From NCBI GenBank assembly GCA_046152935.1, contig JBJXGB010000049.1, positions 1-7,063 on the forward strand: a stretch of 7,063 nt of DNA. Reading direction: 5' to 3'. Shown piece after piece: positions 5,118-7,063 of this stretch. A model generated the notes under the pieces. It had not been told where the DNA came from, made no database searches, and worked only from the letters and a program-made list of their open reading frames with translations. The stretch is from CAZMFZ01 sp046152935. GTDB lineage: Bacteria > Bacteroidota > Bacteroidia > Cytophagales > UBA9547. Both the position numbers and the translations under genes were made by a program. Each line of letters opens with the position of its first letter. Position 1 is the stretch's first letter.

Positions 5118-6854
5118 ATGAAAAAAATTCTATTTAGTTGGTTGACAATTCACATCGTATTGCTTGCATATAATGCAAATGCAGACGTAACAGTGTCACT
5201 TAGTAGCGGATTTTCCTCTCAAAACATCAATATTATGTTGGGGGAAAAAATAACTTTTAATGTGTCCAATGGACATTTTGTACAGTCCACCGACAACCCT
5301 AGTGCTTTTACCAACAGCAATGGCGGCTCTTCAAGTGCTCACACTTTTATGTTTACGCCTACAGCAACAGGAACTTTTGCCATCAGATGCGGGATCCACA
5401 TCAGTACGATGCTTGCCACTATAAACGTAGCAGCTGCAGTGCCCCAAGCACCAACGATCACAACTGGTTTAATATCAAATCTTTCGCTCTGTGGGGGCAA
5501 TTTGCTTTCAGTCCCATTTTCTAGTACTGGTATTGTGGCTGGGTTTTCTGTGCAACTTTCTAATTCAAATGGATTATTTACCGCACCAACTACGCTCCAT
5601 ACAGTCACGATAGATGGGAATAATATTACTGTTTCTATTACCTCAGATATAACTGCAAGTACATCGTATAAAATAAGAGTTGTAGCGACCACGCCAGCTA
5701 CTGTTGGGGTAGATAATTTGCAAAATATATCGATCAATTTTGTGCCAACACCTGATTACACTATTGATATATTTCCTCAGGGAGCAATATGCGGTGGCAA
5801 TAGTGTTACCTTTTCTGCAGTTACAACAAATATTATGAATCCAAGCTTTTCTTGGAAATTCAATAATTCAATAGTTGGAACTGGCAATCGATTCATAAAT
5901 TCCAATTTAGCAAATAATGATTTAGGAATTGCGATCGTTACTGGCAGCACACTGGGCTGTAATCCAGCTAGTTATGCTATTACAACTACAAGTTTTGTGG
6001 CTACAGTTTTGTCTTCTGTCACGCCCAGCATCAGTATTTCAAGTTTTCCTTCCGCCATTTGTTTGGGCGCTGCTGTGGCTGTCAATGGCAATCCAAGTGG
6101 GGGAGGCACTTCGCCAATTTATACACTTTATGTAGACAATAATTCAATAATTGGTGGTAATGTAGCCGGGACAAATTTAACAGGTCTCGCGATCGGCAAT
6201 CATACGATTTATGCTACCCTCGAAACCTTGCTGTCTTGTGCAACTGTTCAATCTGTGACATCAAATGTTCTTACCGTAACCGCAAATGCTTTGCCAGAGG
6301 TGCCCACGATTACAGAAGAAAGCATTAATTGTGTAACTACTCCCTGCGGAAGTAATACCATTGTATCTAGTGCGAGTGTCGGAAATCAATGGTTAAATAC
6401 CTTTACTGGCATTGTAGCGGGTGCAAATCAGCAAAATTTTAGCCCCACTGTGTCTGGTATTTACAAAGTTTTAACTACTCAAAACGGCTGTACTTCTACT
6501 TCTTTAGGTTTTAACTTTGTTTTGGAATCAAAAACTAGTGTTACTGGTATTCTTGATTTTGAGAATGCTAGAAAATTTTCAATCTATCCTAATCCAGCAA
6601 CAGATAATTTGATTATTGCTACCGAGCAGGGTGTAAGAAAAAGTGAATTACAAATAAGAATATATGACCTCAATCAAAAATTGGTACTTGAGCAAGCATT
6701 TTATGACGGCATTTGCAAGGGTGGCAAAGGAAAAGATTGCCTTTGCCCTGGGCTGGGTGAAGTGAATGTGATGAACTTAAAAGAAGGAATGTATGTAATT
6801 AACCTAATTGAAGGAAAAGCCTTGGTTTATTCATCTAAGTTCATTCGAAAGTAA
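5118..6854 (+). CDS. Secreted cupredoxin-like protein with Ig-like repeats and a type IX secretion sorting domain
   Basis: The protein has 578 residues from the ATG at 5118. An upstream in-frame TTG at 5097 would put seven residues ahead of a good signal peptide and is rejected. The Sec signal (KK, hydrophobic core) probably ends at ANA, residue 22. Residues 23-104 look like a plastocyanin/azurin-type cupredoxin with the complete type 1 copper ligand pattern: His53, Cys91, His94 and Met98 (Cys-x2-His-x3-Met). Residues about 110-207 match a Bacteroidota surface beta-sandwich (VQLSNSNGLF, YKIRVV). Three further Ig/PKD-like segments follow at about 210-300, 301-393 and 394-475, each with paired Cys and the last with a NQWL strand. 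The C-terminus is a type A T9SS sorting domain beginning YPNP at 490-493 and ending KFIRK. The protein should cross the outer membrane by T9SS and be released or anchored at the surface. The copper role (electron transfer or copper handling) is inferred. The sorting domain holds an odd Cys-rich insertion near 531-545. Confidence 0.88.
   Translation: MKKILFSWLTIHIVLLAYNANADVTVSLSSGFSSQNINIMLGEKITFNVSNGHFVQSTDNPSAFTNSNGGSSSAHTFMFTPTATGTFAIRCGIHISTMLATINVAAAVPQAPTITTGLISNLSLCGGNLLSVPFSSTGIVAGFSVQLSNSNGLFTAPTTLHTVTIDGNNITVSITSDITASTSYKIRVVATTPATVGVDNLQNISINFVPTPDYTIDIFPQGAICGGNSVTFSAVTTNIMNPSFSWKFNNSIVGTGNRFINSNLANNDLGIAIVTGSTLGCNPASYAITTTSFVATVLSSVTPSISISSFPSAICLGAAVAVNGNPSGGGTSPIYTLYVDNNSIIGGNVAGTNLTGLAIGNHTIYATLETLLSCATVQSVTSNVLTVTANALPEVPTITEESINCVTTPCGSNTIVSSASVGNQWLNTFTGIVAGANQQNFSPTVSGIYKVLTTQNGCTSTSLGFNFVLESKTSVTGILDFENARKFSIYPNPATDNLIIATEQGVRKSELQIRIYDLNQKLVLEQAFYDGICKGGKGKDCLCPGLGEVNVMNLKEGMYVINLIEGKALVYSSKFIRK
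6723..6747. repeat. Perfect 8-bp inverted repeat inside the T9SS sorting-domain coding region
   Basis: GGCAAAGG (6723-6730) is the exact reverse complement of CCTTTGCC (6740-6747) with a 9-base centre. It encodes the Gly/Lys/Cys-rich insertion of the sorting domain. GGGTG occurs at 6719-6723 and again at 6755-6759, 36 bp apart, which is exactly 12 codons. The stem is relatively GC-rich for the region. Confidence 0.6.
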
Positions 6855-6923
6855 TTCTGCAAGGAAGCCAAAACCACTTTAAATTTTAGGAATTGTTTTG
6901 TTGTGTGGCATAATAAATCTACT

Positions 6924-7063
6924 CTATATTCTGGATGCAGCTCTTCTTAATCTATCATTGATGGCTTTACCCAAATTTTGATCTGGCACAAGTTCTGCTA
7001 AAATTATGTCGACATTACTTTCATCAAGTATCCTTAAGTATTTGAATAAATTTTTACTTGCCT
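6924..7063 (-). CDS. C-terminal end of a Sua5/YwlC-type L-threonylcarbamoyladenylate synthase (partial)
   Basis: The minus strand is open from the right edge to a TAG at 6924-6926, giving 45 complete residues plus part of one more codon. The translated tail reads NLFKYLRILDE, VDIILAELVPD, then LGKAINDRLRRAAS. This closely follows the C-terminal Sua5 domain consensus (NL...LR.LD...VD.I.AE..P..GLGRAINDRLRRA). The family forms threonylcarbamoyl-AMP from threonine, bicarbonate and ATP, the first step of the t6A modification at position 37 of ANN-decoding tRNAs. The catalytic YrdC domain is outside the window, so activity cannot be judged. The gene is convergent with the T9SS cargo gene across a 69-bp gap in which I see only a weak hairpin. 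Confidence 0.78.
   Translation of the reverse strand, partial: ASKNLFKYLRILDESNVDIILAELVPDQNLGKAINDRLRRAASRI

Noticed and set aside
5339..5737. Minus-strand open frame of 132 residues
   Set aside because: It lies entirely inside the cupredoxin/T9SS gene, has no recognisable domain, and the sense strand encodes clear domains through the same bases.
5450..6540. The repeated Ig-like segments as DNA tandem repeats
   Set aside because: The segments share fold-level pattern only; no long nucleotide identity between them is visible.
6869..6900. CAAAAC/GTTTTG hairpin between the T9SS cargo gene and the Sua5-like gene as a terminator
   Set aside because: A six-base, AT-rich stem around a 20-base loop with no following T run is too weak to support.

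Overview
The window looks like chromosomal DNA of an AT-rich member of the Bacteroidota. The evidence is a Bacteroidota-type putative porin, an OmpA-family protein with discoidin-like, PD40 and carboxypeptidase-regulatory domains, a secreted protein ending in a type IX secretion system (T9SS) sorting domain with a YPNP motif, A-rich leaders without strong Shine-Dalgarno sequences, and one good match to the Bacteroidota -7 promoter element (TAnnTTTG). The presence of T9SS cargo points to a Cytophagales-, Sphingobacteriales- or Saprospirales-like lineage, but the genus cannot be read from the sequence.

Layout: the 3' part of an outer-membrane porin gene runs off the left edge (+ strand). A 119-bp gap follows, with a candidate promoter, then the OmpA-family gene (+). 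A near-perfect hairpin flanked by A and T runs separates it from a convergent small heat-shock protein gene (-). A 272-bp divergent AT-rich region separates that from a lipoprotein-type msrA (+). After a weak terminator and two abutting inverted repeats comes a secreted cupredoxin/Ig-like/T9SS protein (+). The window ends with the C-terminal end of a convergent gene (-) whose 45 visible residues match the Sua5-type threonylcarbamoyl-AMP synthase tail.

Four of the six genes encode envelope or exported proteins: a beta-barrel porin, a peptidoglycan-anchoring OmpA protein, an exported methionine sulfoxide reductase and a surface copper-type protein. They do not form a clear operon. Most have their own leader, and gene orientations alternate. 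A functional link (envelope maintenance and oxidative protein repair) is only an inference from adjacency.

I see no CRISPR array, phage, insertion sequence, tRNA or rRNA, and no clear new multi-gene system. The items most worth a second look are the intact type 1 copper ligand set at the N-terminus of the T9SS cargo protein, and a Cys-rich insertion in its sorting domain that coincides with a perfect 8-bp DNA inverted repeat inside a 36-bp in-frame segment bounded by direct repeats.
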